This document shows positions 33,889 to 43,801 of a DNA stretch of 64,000 bases, one piece after another; the stretch's first letter is position 1; each line of letters begins with the position of its first letter. Below the pieces are notes generated by a model. That model was not told the origin of the DNA and did not search any database. It worked only from the letters and a program-made list of their open reading frames with translations. Source of the DNA: Acidobacteriota bacterium. GTDB lineage: Bacteria > Acidobacteriota > Blastocatellia > Pyrinomonadales > Pyrinomonadaceae. The stretch covers positions 1 to 64,000 of the forward strand of contig QHXR01000025.1 of the NCBI GenBank assembly GCA_003223025.1. The letters run 5' to 3'. A program made the position numbers and the translations under genes.

Positions 33889-35232
33889 ATGACGAAGGGT
33901 ACAAGAAATTTACTTATCATCGGCGGCATCTTGATTTCGATAACGATCGGCCTGGCGGGACTCGGGATCTATAAAGTCTATTCGTTTTTCACAACGATGG
34001 GTCTGAACCGTGAAGTTCCAGCCGAGCTCAAAGATGCACGGATAACAACCGGCGCCGGATTTCTCACCCGAACGGAATTTTTTAAGTTGGATAAGCCCGG
34101 CTTGCTGAAGACGATCGGCGAGAGCAGTAAGCATGCAGACGAAAAGGAACGACAAAAGGTCCTCAGTGCCCAGACCGCACGCTCCATTTATAATTTCTCC
34201 GATCTCCAACTGATCGGTGATTCCATTATCGCGGTCGGCGAGTTCGGCGGTTTTGTTTTCGACCTCGACGGAAATCTGAAGAGCCAGATCCTATTCGATC
34301 CGTCCACGGAAATTGTAAAAGTCGGACCTTTCGAAAAGGCGACTTATCAACCGAGTCTCGACAACCTTCGCATCGTTCGCCTGGACCGTGACCATTTCGG
34401 ATTTCTTTCTTTCGGTTCTACGCAGGGCCTTCGGATCTTCGATGATAAAGGAACTGAGATCTGGAGAGTTGGTAAAGAAATACTCGACGTCGGCGAGCTG
34501 CTTAATGATAGCGATAAAAACTACGAGAAAAGCAGACACGTGCTCGAGGCGACGGTAGGTGATCTCGATAACGACGGAATTTCCGAGTACGTCGTCGCCA
34601 CTAAGAATGAAGGTATACGCGCCTATGACCGTTCGGGAAAAGAGCTGTGGCTTCAACCGGACGAGTTTGCGAGCCACAAGTTAGAAGTGCTCGATATAGA
34701 TCACGACGGAAAGAACGAACTTCTTGAAATCGGTAAAGCCGTGCGCGATGGAAACGGAAAAATAATTCGCGACTCAAAGATCGACGGCGACGCGATCGTC
34801 CTCGCTGACGACGGGAAAGAATCCAAAATTCAATTTGCCGACATTTTCGACGGGAAATTAACCCTGTCGTCAGAGGACGGCGAGAAGCTCTTCGCATCGG
34901 ACGCGCCGCTTAGCGAGATCAAGAAAGAGCCGAAGCGGGTCGACGTCCCAGGAACCGGAGTTTCTTACACGGATGACGCCGACAGCGTCGCGTATCCAAA
35001 AGCGGCGCTAGTTCAGTTACACGAAGGGAAACCTAAATATCTGGCTGTCATCGCGTCGTTCATCGGACTGCCTCGGGCTAATTTTTATGTCTATGATGCC
35101 GACGGAGTTTTGGTGTATCACGAGCTCTTGCCGGAGGATGCCGAGACCATCGCCGTGCTCCCAAACAGTGCCGGGAAGGACACGATCCTGATAGGCGGAA
35201 AAGACACCATCTGGAAGTATGCCGCGAACTGA
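33889..35232 (+). CDS. Membrane-anchored protein with FG-GAP/VCBS-like repeats
   Basis: The N-terminus has one membrane helix (about residues 5-30, LLIIGGILISITIGLAGLG) and the remainder is a predicted periplasmic beta-propeller. Two repeats with the Ca-binding-like pattern, VGDLDNDGISEYVVAT and VLDIDHDGKNELLEIG, are at about 225 and 265. The ATG at 33889 follows the dprA stop by one base. A longer frame upstream overlaps dprA and is rejected. Function cannot be assigned. A terminator follows about 47 bases later. Confidence 0.72.
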   Translation: MTKGTRNLLIIGGILISITIGLAGLGIYKVYSFFTTMGLNREVPAELKDARITTGAGFLTRTEFFKLDKPGLLKTIGESSKHADEKERQKVLSAQTARSIYNFSDLQLIGDSIIAVGEFGGFVFDLDGNLKSQILFDPSTEIVKVGPFEKATYQPSLDNLRIVRLDRDHFGFLSFGSTQGLRIFDDKGTEIWRVGKEILDVGELLNDSDKNYEKSRHVLEATVGDLDNDGISEYVVATKNEGIRAYDRSGKELWLQPDEFASHKLEVLDIDHDGKNELLEIGKAVRDGNGKIIRDSKIDGDAIVLADDGKESKIQFADIFDGKLTLSSEDGEKLFASDAPLSEIKKEPKRVDVPGTGVSYTDDADSVAYPKAALVQLHEGKPKYLAVIASFIGLPRANFYVYDADGVLVYHELLPEDAETIAVLPNSAGKDTILIGGKDTIWKYAAN

Positions 35233-35278
35233 TGCGGATCAGAGGGCTTGTTGACAGAATAGAAACGTAGGTGATAGA

Positions 35279-35320
35279 AGTCAGATTGTCAGGTGCCATT
35301 GCGCATCTGACTATTTTTTT
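35279..35320 (+). terminator. Rho-independent terminator upstream of topA
   Basis: AGTCAGAT (35279-35286) pairs with ATCTGACT (35305-35312) around an 18-base loop, followed by seven T. It ends the dprA unit. Confidence 0.8.
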
Positions 35321-35347
35321 CGGGGCACAATTCCCCGGGTACGCTTT

Positions 35348-37861
35348 ATGTCAAAGAATCTAGTCATCGTCGAATCGCCCGCAAAGGCTAAGACGATCAA
35401 CAAATATTTAGGATCGGATTACCTCGTCCTCGCGTCGATCGGTCATATCAAGGACCTGCCGGCGAAGGACCTCGGGGTAGACGTCGAGAACAATTTCGAA
35501 CCGACCTACGAAGTCATACCTGATACAAAAAAACGGAATAATAAAAAGATAGTTTCCGAATTGAAGAAGGCCGCAAAAGCTAGCGAAGCGATCTATCTCG
35601 CAGCCGACCCTGACCGCGAAGGTGAGGCGATCTGTCAGCATCTGGCCGAAGAGATCGTACCTAAAAAAGGGAAGCAGCAGGTCTATCGCGTGATGTTCAA
35701 TGAGATCACGAAGACTGCGATCCAGGATGCGTTCAAGGTACCGAAGCAGGTCAATAAGGATCTTGTCGATGCTCAACAGGCACGTCGAATCTTAGATCGA
35801 CTGGTGGGCTACAAAGTCTCGCCAATTCTTTGGAAAACTATCGGCGGTAAACTTTCCGCCGGGCGCGTGCAGACGGTTGCGGTTCGGCTCGTAGTCGAGC
35901 GCGAACGTGAGATCGAAGCATTCGTTCAGACAGAATATTGGACCATCGTCGCGAATCTAACAGCGGCGTTACCGCCGAAATTCGATTCGCGTCTTTATAA
36001 GATTGAAGACAAGACGGTGAAGACCGGAAAATTCGACGAAGACGTTAAGGCGACTGAGACTCACATCAAGACTCAGGAAGACGCAACATCGATCGTCGAC
36101 GAAGCAGGCAAGCAGGATTTCGTTGTCGACTCGGTAACGACGAAGGAGAGAAAACGAAACGCGACCCCACCGTTCATCACTTCAAAACTTCAACAGGAAG
36201 CTTCGCGCAAATTCGGATTTCCCGTGAAGAAGACGATGATGGTCGCGCAAAAATTGTACGAAGGTATCGAGCTGGGATCCGAAGGCGCTGTCGGTTTGAT
36301 CACGTACATGAGAACCGATTCGGTCCGTGTATCGGACGCAGCCTTGGGTGAAGCACGTGACTTTATCGGCGGCACGTACGGCGAGCAATATCTGCCGGCG
36401 AAGGCGAACTTCTATAAAGGAAAGAAAGACGCGCAGGACGCTCACGAAGCGATCCGTCCGACCGATGTGAACCGTACGCCGGACAGCCTGGCGAGCAAGC
36501 TCGGCCCGGACGAGCTGAAACTCTATCGCCTGATCTGGCAGCGATTTATTGCGTCGCAGATGATGCCCGCGGTCTTCGATCAAACAACGATCGATATCAA
36601 AGCGGGACGATTCACATTCCGCTCGACCGGTTCGGTGCAGAAGTTTGACGGTTTCCTGAAGGTCTATCAGGAAGGCCGCGATGAGAAACCGGCCGAAGGC
36701 GACGACGATGAGGAGGAGCGCAATCTTCCGCTCGTCCAGCAGGGCGAGAAGCTAAATCTTAATTCAGTCACGCCCGAGCAGCATTTCACCGAACCGCCGC
36801 CGAGATATTCCGAAGCGACACTCGTAAAGGCGCTCGAGGAAAAAGGAATCGGACGGCCGTCGACATACGCCGCGATCATGACGACGATCCAGGATCGCGA
36901 GTACGTCGAGAAGATCGAAAGTCGGTTCCATCCGACGCCGCTTGGAATGACGGTCAATGATCTTCTTGTCGAAACTTTCGACGACATCTTCAACGAGCGG
37001 TACACGGCGAAGATGGAAGAAGAGCTCGACGAGATCGAGGACGGAAAGCTTGCGTGGCAGGACGCGTTGCGAGAGTTCTACGGAAAGTTTTCGAAAGATC
37101 TCGAGAACGCGACCGAGCTAATCAAGGGCAAGAAGAAGATGTCGATCCCGACGGACGAGATCTGCGAAAAAGACGGGGCTCGAATGGTCATTAAGTTCGG
37201 ACGATTCGGACAGTTTCTGGCCTGCGAAAATTATCCCGAATGTCAGAACACGCGCGAGGTCGGCAGTAAGAAGGACGGCGACGGTGCCGGCGGCGAAGTT
37301 GAAGAGGTCCCCGTCTGCGAGCTCTGCGGCCGTGAGATGGCGCTCAAGAAGGGCCGGTTTGGATCCTTCTACGGATGCACCGGTTATCCCGAGTGTAAGA
37401 ATATTCGCAAGATCGCGAAAGGCGATCAAAAACCCGCGGCTCCGCCCGTACCGCTCGATGAGATCTGCCCGAAGGACGGAGCTCATCTGGTTCGGAGACA
37501 AGGCCGGTTTGGCGAATTCATTTCCTGCTCGAACTATCCGAAGTGCGATTACGTAAAGCGAGAGACACTCGGGATGAAGTGCCCGAAATGCAGCGAGGGC
37601 GAGATAGTCGTCAAGAAATCGCGCCGCGGAAAAGCATTCTACGGTTGTTCGAATTATCCGAAGTGCGACGAGGTTTACTGGGACAAGCCGATTCAAGAAG
37701 CGTGTCCGCAGTGTGGGGCACCGCATTTGCTTGAGAAAACGACGAAACGAGATGGCACGGTCCGTTATTGCAAAAACGAAGACTGTGATTATAAAATGGC
37801 CGTTGAAACCACGGAAGTTAAGTCGGATAGCAAGGCGGAAACAGAATCCCCTGCAGCCTAG
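35348..37861 (+). CDS. topA: DNA topoisomerase I (type IA) TopA
   Basis: TopA relaxes negative supercoils by a transient 5'-phosphotyrosine. The N-terminal TOPRIM domain begins LVIVESPAKAKTINKYLG and holds the acidic DPDREGEAI triad. Active-site Tyr320 lies in GLITYMRTDS. The C-terminus (about 600-820) carries five Cys4-type segments, four with the pattern CxxCG/CEKDG...CxxYPxC (SNYPKC, ENYPEC, TGYPEC) and a last, more divergent one. Length is 837, as expected with this number of fingers. It is the first gene after a terminator, followed by a methyltransferase gene 13 bases later. Confidence 0.97.
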   Translation: MSKNLVIVESPAKAKTINKYLGSDYLVLASIGHIKDLPAKDLGVDVENNFEPTYEVIPDTKKRNNKKIVSELKKAAKASEAIYLAADPDREGEAICQHLAEEIVPKKGKQQVYRVMFNEITKTAIQDAFKVPKQVNKDLVDAQQARRILDRLVGYKVSPILWKTIGGKLSAGRVQTVAVRLVVEREREIEAFVQTEYWTIVANLTAALPPKFDSRLYKIEDKTVKTGKFDEDVKATETHIKTQEDATSIVDEAGKQDFVVDSVTTKERKRNATPPFITSKLQQEASRKFGFPVKKTMMVAQKLYEGIELGSEGAVGLITYMRTDSVRVSDAALGEARDFIGGTYGEQYLPAKANFYKGKKDAQDAHEAIRPTDVNRTPDSLASKLGPDELKLYRLIWQRFIASQMMPAVFDQTTIDIKAGRFTFRSTGSVQKFDGFLKVYQEGRDEKPAEGDDDEEERNLPLVQQGEKLNLNSVTPEQHFTEPPPRYSEATLVKALEEKGIGRPSTYAAIMTTIQDREYVEKIESRFHPTPLGMTVNDLLVETFDDIFNERYTAKMEEELDEIEDGKLAWQDALREFYGKFSKDLENATELIKGKKKMSIPTDEICEKDGARMVIKFGRFGQFLACENYPECQNTREVGSKKDGDGAGGEVEEVPVCELCGREMALKKGRFGSFYGCTGYPECKNIRKIAKGDQKPAAPPVPLDEICPKDGAHLVRRQGRFGEFISCSNYPKCDYVKRETLGMKCPKCSEGEIVVKKSRRGKAFYGCSNYPKCDEVYWDKPIQEACPQCGAPHLLEKTTKRDGTVRYCKNEDCDYKMAVETTEVKSDSKAETESPAA

Positions 37862-37874
37862 TGTGCGTTAGCGG

Positions 37875-38456
37875 ATGAACGAAAACATTCAGTTCCTTCA
37901 GGCATTTTTAAAGAATCCCGGTACGGTGGGTTCGATAACGCCAAGCTCTCCCGAGCTGGCGCGGCGAATGGTCGCCGGTTTACGTCCTGACGAGAACAAC
38001 GTACTTCTTGAGCTCGGAGTCGGAACTGGTGCAATCACTAAGTTTGTGCAGGAGATAGTTCCCAACGAGAGCTCGTATCTTGGTATCGAGCTCGATCGCG
38101 ATCTGGTCCGCACTCTTAAGAAAAATTATCCGGATATGAAGATCGTCCGCGGCAATGCGCTAGAGGCCGCGGACATCCATCGACGATCGGGCTTCGGCAA
38201 GGTCGGAACGATCATCTGCTGCCTTCCTTTTGTATCAATGCCGAACGAAGTCGGCGAAGGGATCCTGCAGGAGATCGACAAATTCATGCAGCAGGGCTGC
38301 ATCTTCCGAACTTTCCAATACGCTCACGGATATTATTTTCCGTCCGCCATTAAGCTTCGCGAATTTATGCGGGACCGCTACGGTAAATCGAAACGAAGTC
38401 CTTTGATCGTCAAAAACGTTCCGCCGGCCTACACACTGACCTGGTCAACGAAGTAA
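37875..38456 (+). CDS. Class I SAM-dependent methyltransferase (phospholipid N-methyltransferase/rRNA dimethylase-like)
   Basis: The N-terminus NIQFLQAFLKNPGTVGSITPSS and the SAM-binding LLELGVGTGAITKFV (about residue 57) resemble PmtA-type phospholipid N-methyltransferases and related dimethylases. The family substrate motif appears as CLPFVSMP, typical of the phospholipid group. It is 193 residues long and has no signal peptide. It starts 13 bases after topA and may share its transcript. The substrate is uncertain, with a phosphatidylethanolamine or membrane-related role the best guess. Confidence 0.78.
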   Translation: MNENIQFLQAFLKNPGTVGSITPSSPELARRMVAGLRPDENNVLLELGVGTGAITKFVQEIVPNESSYLGIELDRDLVRTLKKNYPDMKIVRGNALEAADIHRRSGFGKVGTIICCLPFVSMPNEVGEGILQEIDKFMQQGCIFRTFQYAHGYYFPSAIKLREFMRDRYGKSKRSPLIVKNVPPAYTLTWSTK

Positions 38457-38465
38457 CTTAGCGTC

Positions 38466-38837
38466 ATGCTTGCCAACGCAACAATGGGATCATTTGTGGC
38501 GACTGCCGATCCTGTGAAGGCGCGCGAGTTTTACGAGAACGCGCTCGGGCTCGAGTTTGTCAGTGACGAACCTTACGCTTTGGTATTCAACTCAAACGGT
38601 ACGACACTTCGAGTTCAAAAAGTTAGTGAAGTCGTGGTCGCTCCGTATACCGCGATCGGTTGGCACGTCAGCGATATCGAATCAGTCATTTCGGGATTGA
38701 AGGAGCGCGGCGTGGAGTTTATCTTCTTCGACGGGTTCGGGCAGGACGAGCACGGTATCGTGACTTTCCCCGGCGGAGCAAAAGTCGCGTGGTTCAAAGA
38801 TCCGGATGGCAACACCTTGTCGCTCGATGAGTATTAA
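38466..38837 (+). CDS. VOC (glyoxalase/bleomycin resistance) family protein
   Basis: The 123-residue protein is a single vicinal-oxygen-chelate unit of two beta-alpha-beta-beta-beta modules, running from DPVKAREFYENALGLEFVSD at the N-terminus to AWFKDPDGNTLSLDEY at the C-terminus. The Glu/His metal-binding pattern is only partly kept, so it may be a binding protein or an enzyme of unknown reaction. It follows the methyltransferase by nine bases. Confidence 0.82.
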   Translation: MLANATMGSFVATADPVKAREFYENALGLEFVSDEPYALVFNSNGTTLRVQKVSEVVVAPYTAIGWHVSDIESVISGLKERGVEFIFFDGFGQDEHGIVTFPGGAKVAWFKDPDGNTLSLDEY

Positions 38838-38846
38838 GTTTTGCCT

Positions 38847-38889
38847 TTGCGTCTTAGCGTGAACATCTGATTTTCACGCTAAGACGCAA
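38847..38889. repeat. Perfect 17-bp inverted repeat in the VOC-M28 gap
   Basis: TTGCGTCTTAGCGTGAA (38847-38863) is the exact reverse complement of 38873-38889, with the word continuing as GGACGCAAAG. It could act as a terminator but has no T tail. Confidence 0.85.
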
Positions 38890-38990
38890 GGACGCAAAGA
38901 AAGCGGCAAGTTGTGAAACCAATTTCCACGTTTGTTAGTATTAAGTAATCGACATTTCATAGATCAATTCGCTTACAGGAGATAGAAGTA

Positions 38991-40724
38991 ATGTTTCGAC
39001 GCAAAGTAATGAGCGTTTTTTTGCTCAGTAGTTTTTTGCTGCCGACTTTGGCGTTTGGCCAAACGACGGCTTCCATCGGTGGAAAGACGGCGGCAGCGAC
39101 CGCGCCTTCGACAAAAGTTTATTCGGCTCCGAAAGCGACGATTGATCGGATCCGCGACGAGGGCATGAATCATTCTCAGGTGATGAACACGCTTTCGTAT
39201 CTCACCGACGTCATCGGCGGACGCCTGACGAATTCGCCGAACATGAAACGCGCGAATGAATGGACTCGCGACACGATGGCTAAATGGGGAATGGCAAACG
39301 CCAAGCTTGAAGCGTGGGGACCGTTCGGTCGCGGATGGTCGCTGAAGAGCTTTTCCGCTCAGGTAAATGAGCCTACCGTATTCCCGGTCATCGCGTATCC
39401 GAAAGCCTGGTCGCCGTCGACTAAAGGCCCGGTGACGAGCGAGGTTGTCTATCTCGACCTCAAGTCCGATGAAGATTTTGCAAAGTACAAAGGACAGCTA
39501 CGCGGAAAGATCGTGCTCATCTCGCGTCCTCGCGAATTGAAAGCTGAATTCAAACCGTTGGGCAAGCGTTATAACGACGAAGGTCTTGCCGAGCTTGCCG
39601 CGAAACCGGATCCGGCAACGATTCCCGAGCCGCAACCCGGCCCGCCGAACCAGCAGACAATGACGCCTGAGCAACAGGAGCGAATGCGTCAGTTTCAGTT
39701 TCTCCAGAAAGCAACGCCGTTCATCTTCGACGAAGGCGCGGCCGTCGTGATCGACAACAGCCGCGGCGGAACGGGGGGAACATTGTTCGTCCAGAGCGCG
39801 ACGGTCGTTCCGGAACCGACTCCTGCCGGACAAGCGGCACCGACTCCCGGTCCTGGTGGCCCGGGCGGACGTCGCGGATTGGCTCCGTATCAAAAAGAAG
39901 CCGAGGCTCGGATGCTGCCGCAGGTGACGATGGCGAGCGAGGATTACAACCGACTCGTTCGTATGATCCAGAACGGTGCGAAGCCGAAGATGACGGTCGA
40001 TATCCAGGCGCAGTATCACGACGAAGATCTGATGGGTTACAACACCGTCGCCGAAATTCCCGGAACGGATCCGGCGCTCAAGGATGAGATCGTCATGCTT
40101 GGCGGACATCTCGATTCATGGCACGCCGGAACCGGTGCGACGGACAATGCTGCAGGCTGCGCCGTCGCGATGGAAGCCGCGCGAATTCTCATGACATCCG
40201 GCTTGAAACCGCGTCGCACGATCCGCGTCGCGCTTTGGAGCGGAGAAGAGCAAGGTTTGAACGGCTCGCGTGAGTACGTCAAGCAGCAGTTCGGCGAACG
40301 CAAACGCGGCGAGAACGGAATGCCGGGCGAGCTTGTGAAGACTGCGAATTACGACAAGCTTTCCACGTACTACAATCTCGATAACGGAACCGGAAAGATC
40401 CGCGGAGTTTACATGCAGGGAAATGGCGCGGTTCGTCCATACTTCGAAACGTGGCTCGCTCCGTTTGCCGACCTCGGTGCAACGACGCTGACGCTGTCGA
40501 ACACCGGCGGCACCGATCATCAGTCGTTCGATCGCATCGGCCTTCCGGGATTCCAGTTCATCCAGGATGAGATCGAGTACGACACCCGAACCCATCACTC
40601 GAATCAGGACAACTACGATCGCATCCAGGCCGAAGACATGAAGCAGGCCGCGACGGTCATGGCTGCGTTCGTCTATCAAACTGCGATGATGGATGAGAAG
40701 ATGCCGCGCAAGCCGATCAAGTAA
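38991..40724 (+). CDS. Secreted M28-family aminopeptidase with PA domain
   Basis: The signal peptide (residues 1-23, ending TLAFGQ) directs export. A PA domain, seen as a break in the catalytic fold at about 140-290, contains the Pro/Gly-rich segment [12 protein letters not shown]. The catalytic domain shows the di-zinc ligand set His (about 373, [10 protein letters not shown]), Asp (about 384, TDNAAG), a catalytic Glu and ligand Glu ([10 protein letters not shown], about 419), Asp (about 465) and His (about 509, GGTDHQSFD). At 577 residues it is typical of Acidobacteria-type aminopeptidases. A hairpin terminator follows. Confidence 0.93.
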   Translation: MFRRKVMSVFLLSSFLLPTLAFGQTTASIGGKTAAATAPSTKVYSAPKATIDRIRDEGMNHSQVMNTLSYLTDVIGGRLTNSPNMKRANEWTRDTMAKWGMANAKLEAWGPFGRGWSLKSFSAQVNEPTVFPVIAYPKAWSPSTKGPVTSEVVYLDLKSDEDFAKYKGQLRGKIVLISRPRELKAEFKPLGKRYNDEGLAELAAKPDPATIPEPQPGPPNQQTMTPEQQERMRQFQFLQKATPFIFDEGAAVVIDNSRGGTGGTLFVQSATVVPEPTPAGQAAPTPGPGGPGGRRGLAPYQKEAEARMLPQVTMASEDYNRLVRMIQNGAKPKMTVDIQAQYHDEDLMGYNTVAEIPGTDPALKDEIVMLGGHLDSWHAGTGATDNAAGCAVAMEAARILMTSGLKPRRTIRVALWSGEEQGLNGSREYVKQQFGERKRGENGMPGELVKTANYDKLSTYYNLDNGTGKIRGVYMQGNGAVRPYFETWLAPFADLGATTLTLSNTGGTDHQSFDRIGLPGFQFIQDEIEYDTRTHHSNQDNYDRIQAEDMKQAATVMAAFVYQTAMMDEKMPRKPIK

Positions 40725-40751
40725 CCGGCAAAGTAAACGAAGTGATAATTG

Positions 40752-40780
40752 GCCGCGACGGATATCCGTCGCGGCTTTTA
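40752..40780 (+). terminator. Rho-independent terminator after the M28 peptidase gene
   Basis: A perfect 24-base palindrome at 40752-40775 (GCCGCGACGGA and its complement around TA) is followed by TTTTATT. Confidence 0.88.
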
Positions 40781-40887
40781 TTCATTACAAAATTGCTGCG
40801 AATCGGCCGAGTGGTTGACGGTATACTCGAAACGCTTTACATTTCAGCAGACACCTCGGCAAACCTGTTCGAAAGCAAATTCAAGTA

Positions 40888-41667
40888 ATGACCAATCTAC
40901 AGTTCGAAAAAAGTGCGATCGATGCGGGCGGGTGCGTCAGCAACGCGTGGGATTTCCTCAAGCCAAATTACTGGCTCTACTTCGGGGTCTGTTTGGTCGG
41001 CTTTATCATGGCCGGCTGTATACCCTGCGTGAGCCTTTTTCTCATCGGACCGATTCTCGGTGGAATATTCTTTGTCATCGATCGCGGGATGCGTGGCGAG
41101 CCGACTGATTTCGGTATGCTGTTCCGGGGCTTCGACAAGTTCGTGCCGTTGATGGTTATCGGGCTCATCCAGTCGATACCGGAAGTGATCGGGCAGGGTA
41201 TTCGGCTCACGGCGGATCTCGGTCGCCTCGGTCTGGACGGTGCGACGCGTCACGGAGATTTCTACCAGATTACTTACGACGCGTTTCCGTTTGGGATCGC
41301 CGGCGGTATGATCGTGGTTCTTCTTATCGTCGCCGGTGTGTTCATAATTTTTGGGATCGTCTGGAAGATCCTGTTTTTCTTCGCCATCCCACTAGCGATG
41401 GAACACGATCTCGGTGCGATCGATGCGATCAAACTCAGTGCACGAGCCGCGATGGCTAATGTTGGCGGCCTCGTACTTCTTATTATCTTTGAGGGCTTGA
41501 TCCAATTGCTCGGATTGCTAATGGCATGTTTCGGTTACTTCTTCGTGCTCCCGATCGTCTACGCCGCGAACGTGTTCGCGTATCGTCAGGTTTTTCCGAT
41601 GTTTGAGCGAGGATTTAGAAACGAGCCTCCGTCACCGGACGCGTATGGGAGTTTCGGACGTGTCTAA
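40888..41667 (+). CDS. Polytopic membrane protein of unknown function
   Basis: The 259-residue product has about five to six membrane helices, including GIAGGMIVVLLIVAGVFII and GLVLLIIFEGLIQLLGLL. It resembles DUF975/DUF4013-like membrane proteins in overall pattern, but I do not assign a family. I start at ATG 40888, whose peptide begins MTNLQFEKSAIDAGGCV. Other frames starting upstream are not coding. Its last 36 bases overlap the convergent acetyltransferase gene. Confidence 0.68.
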   Translation: MTNLQFEKSAIDAGGCVSNAWDFLKPNYWLYFGVCLVGFIMAGCIPCVSLFLIGPILGGIFFVIDRGMRGEPTDFGMLFRGFDKFVPLMVIGLIQSIPEVIGQGIRLTADLGRLGLDGATRHGDFYQITYDAFPFGIAGGMIVVLLIVAGVFIIFGIVWKILFFFAIPLAMEHDLGAIDAIKLSARAAMANVGGLVLLIIFEGLIQLLGLLMACFGYFFVLPIVYAANVFAYRQVFPMFERGFRNEPPSPDAYGSFGRV

Positions 41668-42138
41668 ACGAAGCTCCATAAACAGAACTCCTTCATTCGG
41701 ATTGTTGTAATAAGGCGGGATCTCACGAAAGCCGTACGACTCATAGAGCTCGACGGCTTTCCCCATTATCGGCGGAAAAGTATCGAGACGCATCGTCGCG
41801 TAACCGATCTCGCGGGCGTCGTCGATGACACGCTCGATCAACATCCTTCCGATCCGAAGTCCACGAAATTCTTTTTTTACAAACAGACGCTTCATTTCGC
41901 ACACTCCGGTTTCGAGCGGTCGCAGCGCGATGCATCCGGCGATCGCACCATCGACTCGGGCGAGATACAGCCTTCCGTCAGGATCAGAATATTTTCCAGG
42001 CAAATTCTTTAGCTCATCTTCGTATCCCTGAAAACACAGGTCGAAGCCATGCCACGCTTCATACTCACGAAAGATCCTTCGGACCTCGACGATGTCGGTT
42101 TCGGATCCTGCTTGCCGGATTGTTACGGGTGACTCCAT
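41632..42138 (-). CDS. GNAT-family N-acetyltransferase
   Basis: The 168-residue protein has the GNAT acetyl-CoA pyrophosphate-binding motif KKEFRGLRIGRMLIERV (about residues 88-104), preceded by the GVCEMKRLFV strand, and ends in the usual LYESYGFREI motif. The substrate is unknown. It overlaps the membrane protein gene at its 3' end and is head-to-head with the PhoX-like gene, whose start at 42201 lies 62 bases away, leaving little room for two promoters. Confidence 0.9.
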   Translation of the reverse strand: MESPVTIRQAGSETDIVEVRRIFREYEAWHGFDLCFQGYEDELKNLPGKYSDPDGRLYLARVDGAIAGCIALRPLETGVCEMKRLFVKKEFRGLRIGRMLIERVIDDAREIGYATMRLDTFPPIMGKAVELYESYGFREIPPYYNNPNEGVLFMELRLDTSETPIRVR

Positions 42139-42200
42139 ATACTTTGAAAATTGAGTGCGCCGGCGTTAATGTTAATTCAGTCGATCGACGATTCAAAGAT

Positions 42201-43613
42201 ATGGACAGACGCTCTTTTATTTCCGTCCTTGGCACCTCATCCGTGGGCCTCGCCCTCGCTTCCAGCGGTCTATCTCGCCGCAGTGAGCTCTTCGACTCGA
42301 CCGGCGATATTTCAAAATTAAAGGCGCCCGGCTTTGGCGACCTGATCCCAACCGCGAGTAAGAACACCGGTGAGACGCTTCTCGCTCTGCCGCGAGGTTT
42401 CGAATACAACATCATCGGGAAGTTTGATAAGACTCTCTCCGACGGCCGCAAGACACCGCGGCTACACGACGGAATGGCGACGTTCAAAGTGAAGAACGAG
42501 CTTCGTATCGTGCGCAATCATGAGATCGTCGGCGGCAAAGTTCCGCGACCGGGAACTGCGATCGGAATCTCGAACCATTACGACGAGACCGCGGGCGGAG
42601 GCACGACGACGCTGATCATCGATCCGCATACGCGCGAGATCGTGCGCGACTTTGTAAGTCTCTCCGGAACCTTGATCAACTGCTGCGGCGGACCGACGCC
42701 GTGGGGAAGTTGGATCTCCTGTGAAGAGACGACGATCGGGCCGAGCATCCGCACCGACTCGGCCGGTGTGAAGACCGGCGGCTTCCCGAAACCACACGGA
42801 TATTGTTTTGAGGTGCCGGCATCCGCAAACACAAATCTTCCGCCAGTTCCGCTCAAGGCGATGGGACGATTCACGCACGAAGCACTCGCCGTCGACAGAA
42901 AAACCGGGATCGTTTATCTAACGGAGGATCTCAACCCATGTGGCTTTTATAGATTTCTTCCGAATCGAAACAAGCGAATGGCCGAGGGCGGAGTCCTCCA
43001 AATGCTGGCCGTGAAAGGCACAGATCGTTACGACACTCGCCGCGGTCAAAAGCAGAACGTGATCCATGAAGTGAGATGGGTAACGATCGACGATCCCGAT
43101 CCCGCCGCCGCGGATCTTGATGCGCAATCTGTTTCGAAGCAAGGAATCGCTAAGGGCGCTGCGATATTTGCGCGACTCGAGGGTTGTTGTGCCGACGCTG
43201 AAGGACGAATCTATTTCACATCGACAAGCGGCGGTGACAACGGCGGCGGACAGATCTGGCGATATGATCACGTGAGTCGCGACGAGGGCCGGCTAACAAT
43301 GCTTTTCGAATCCCCCGATCGCAATATTCTTGATATGCCGGACAACATCTGCGTCATGCCGAAGAGCCGTCTCGTCTTTGTTTGCGAGGACAGCGACTAC
43401 GTCGGTGCCGGCGGAACTCCGGAAAACTTTCTTCGCATCCTCACGCCGGACGGCCATATGGCGGACATGGCGAAGAATATCGCGCCTAAGTTCGAACGCG
43501 GAGAATTCGCCGGCGTGACATTTTCGCCCGATGGAAAGACGCTATTCTTCAACATCCAGCAGATCGGAGCGACGTTCGCCGTCTGGGGCGATTGGAGTAA
43601 GTTTCAGGCGTAA
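42201..43613 (+). CDS. Tat-exported PhoX-like (DUF839) phosphatase-family protein
   Basis: The N-terminal DRRSFISVLGTSSVGLALAS is a twin-arginine signal, so the protein should be folded in the cytoplasm and exported by TatBC. The rest matches the PhoX/DUF839 beta-propeller family: LPRGFEYNIIGKFDKTLSDG, NCCGGPTPWGSWISCEET and YLTEDLNPCGFYRFLPN. PhoX enzymes are Ca/Fe-dependent alkaline phosphatases; family members without phosphatase activity are known, so activity is inferred. I start at ATG 42201 because it places the RR motif at residues 3-4, as expected. A longer frame upstream is unlikely. Confidence 0.9.
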   Translation: MDRRSFISVLGTSSVGLALASSGLSRRSELFDSTGDISKLKAPGFGDLIPTASKNTGETLLALPRGFEYNIIGKFDKTLSDGRKTPRLHDGMATFKVKNELRIVRNHEIVGGKVPRPGTAIGISNHYDETAGGGTTTLIIDPHTREIVRDFVSLSGTLINCCGGPTPWGSWISCEETTIGPSIRTDSAGVKTGGFPKPHGYCFEVPASANTNLPPVPLKAMGRFTHEALAVDRKTGIVYLTEDLNPCGFYRFLPNRNKRMAEGGVLQMLAVKGTDRYDTRRGQKQNVIHEVRWVTIDDPDPAAADLDAQSVSKQGIAKGAAIFARLEGCCADAEGRIYFTSTSGGDNGGGQIWRYDHVSRDEGRLTMLFESPDRNILDMPDNICVMPKSRLVFVCEDSDYVGAGGTPENFLRILTPDGHMADMAKNIAPKFERGEFAGVTFSPDGKTLFFNIQQIGATFAVWGDWSKFQA

Positions 43614-43646
43614 GCAACTGGCGACTAGCAACTAGCGATTAGCAGT

Positions 43647-43760
43647 TAGCGATTAGCGATTAGCTTGGGTGAAAAGAAAGATGTTCGATAACTCAACTAC
43701 CTGGCTGAGCAAATCTTTTTCTACGTCCCGGTTTTCGTCATCGCTAATCGCTAATCGCTA
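43647..43760. repeat. Word-type inverted repeat (TAGCGAT units)
   Basis: An 18-bp arm made of TAGCGAT units (43647-43664) is exactly inverted at 43743-43760, around a 78-base spacer. It lies in the gap between the PhoX-like gene and the ATPase gene. Confidence 0.9.
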
Positions 43761-43801
43761 ATTGCTAATTCCTCTGCAAGATATGAGAAAATAATCGCCG
43801 A

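Noticed and set aside
35251-35279. Promoter TTGACA upstream of topA
   Set aside because: The -35 is perfect but no convincing -10 follows at 16-18 bases and a terminator lies downstream, so it is not reported.
43620-43770. CRISPR-like array
   Set aside because: Units are short (7-8 bp) and adjacent, without regular spacers. The layout is that of a word-based inverted repeat.
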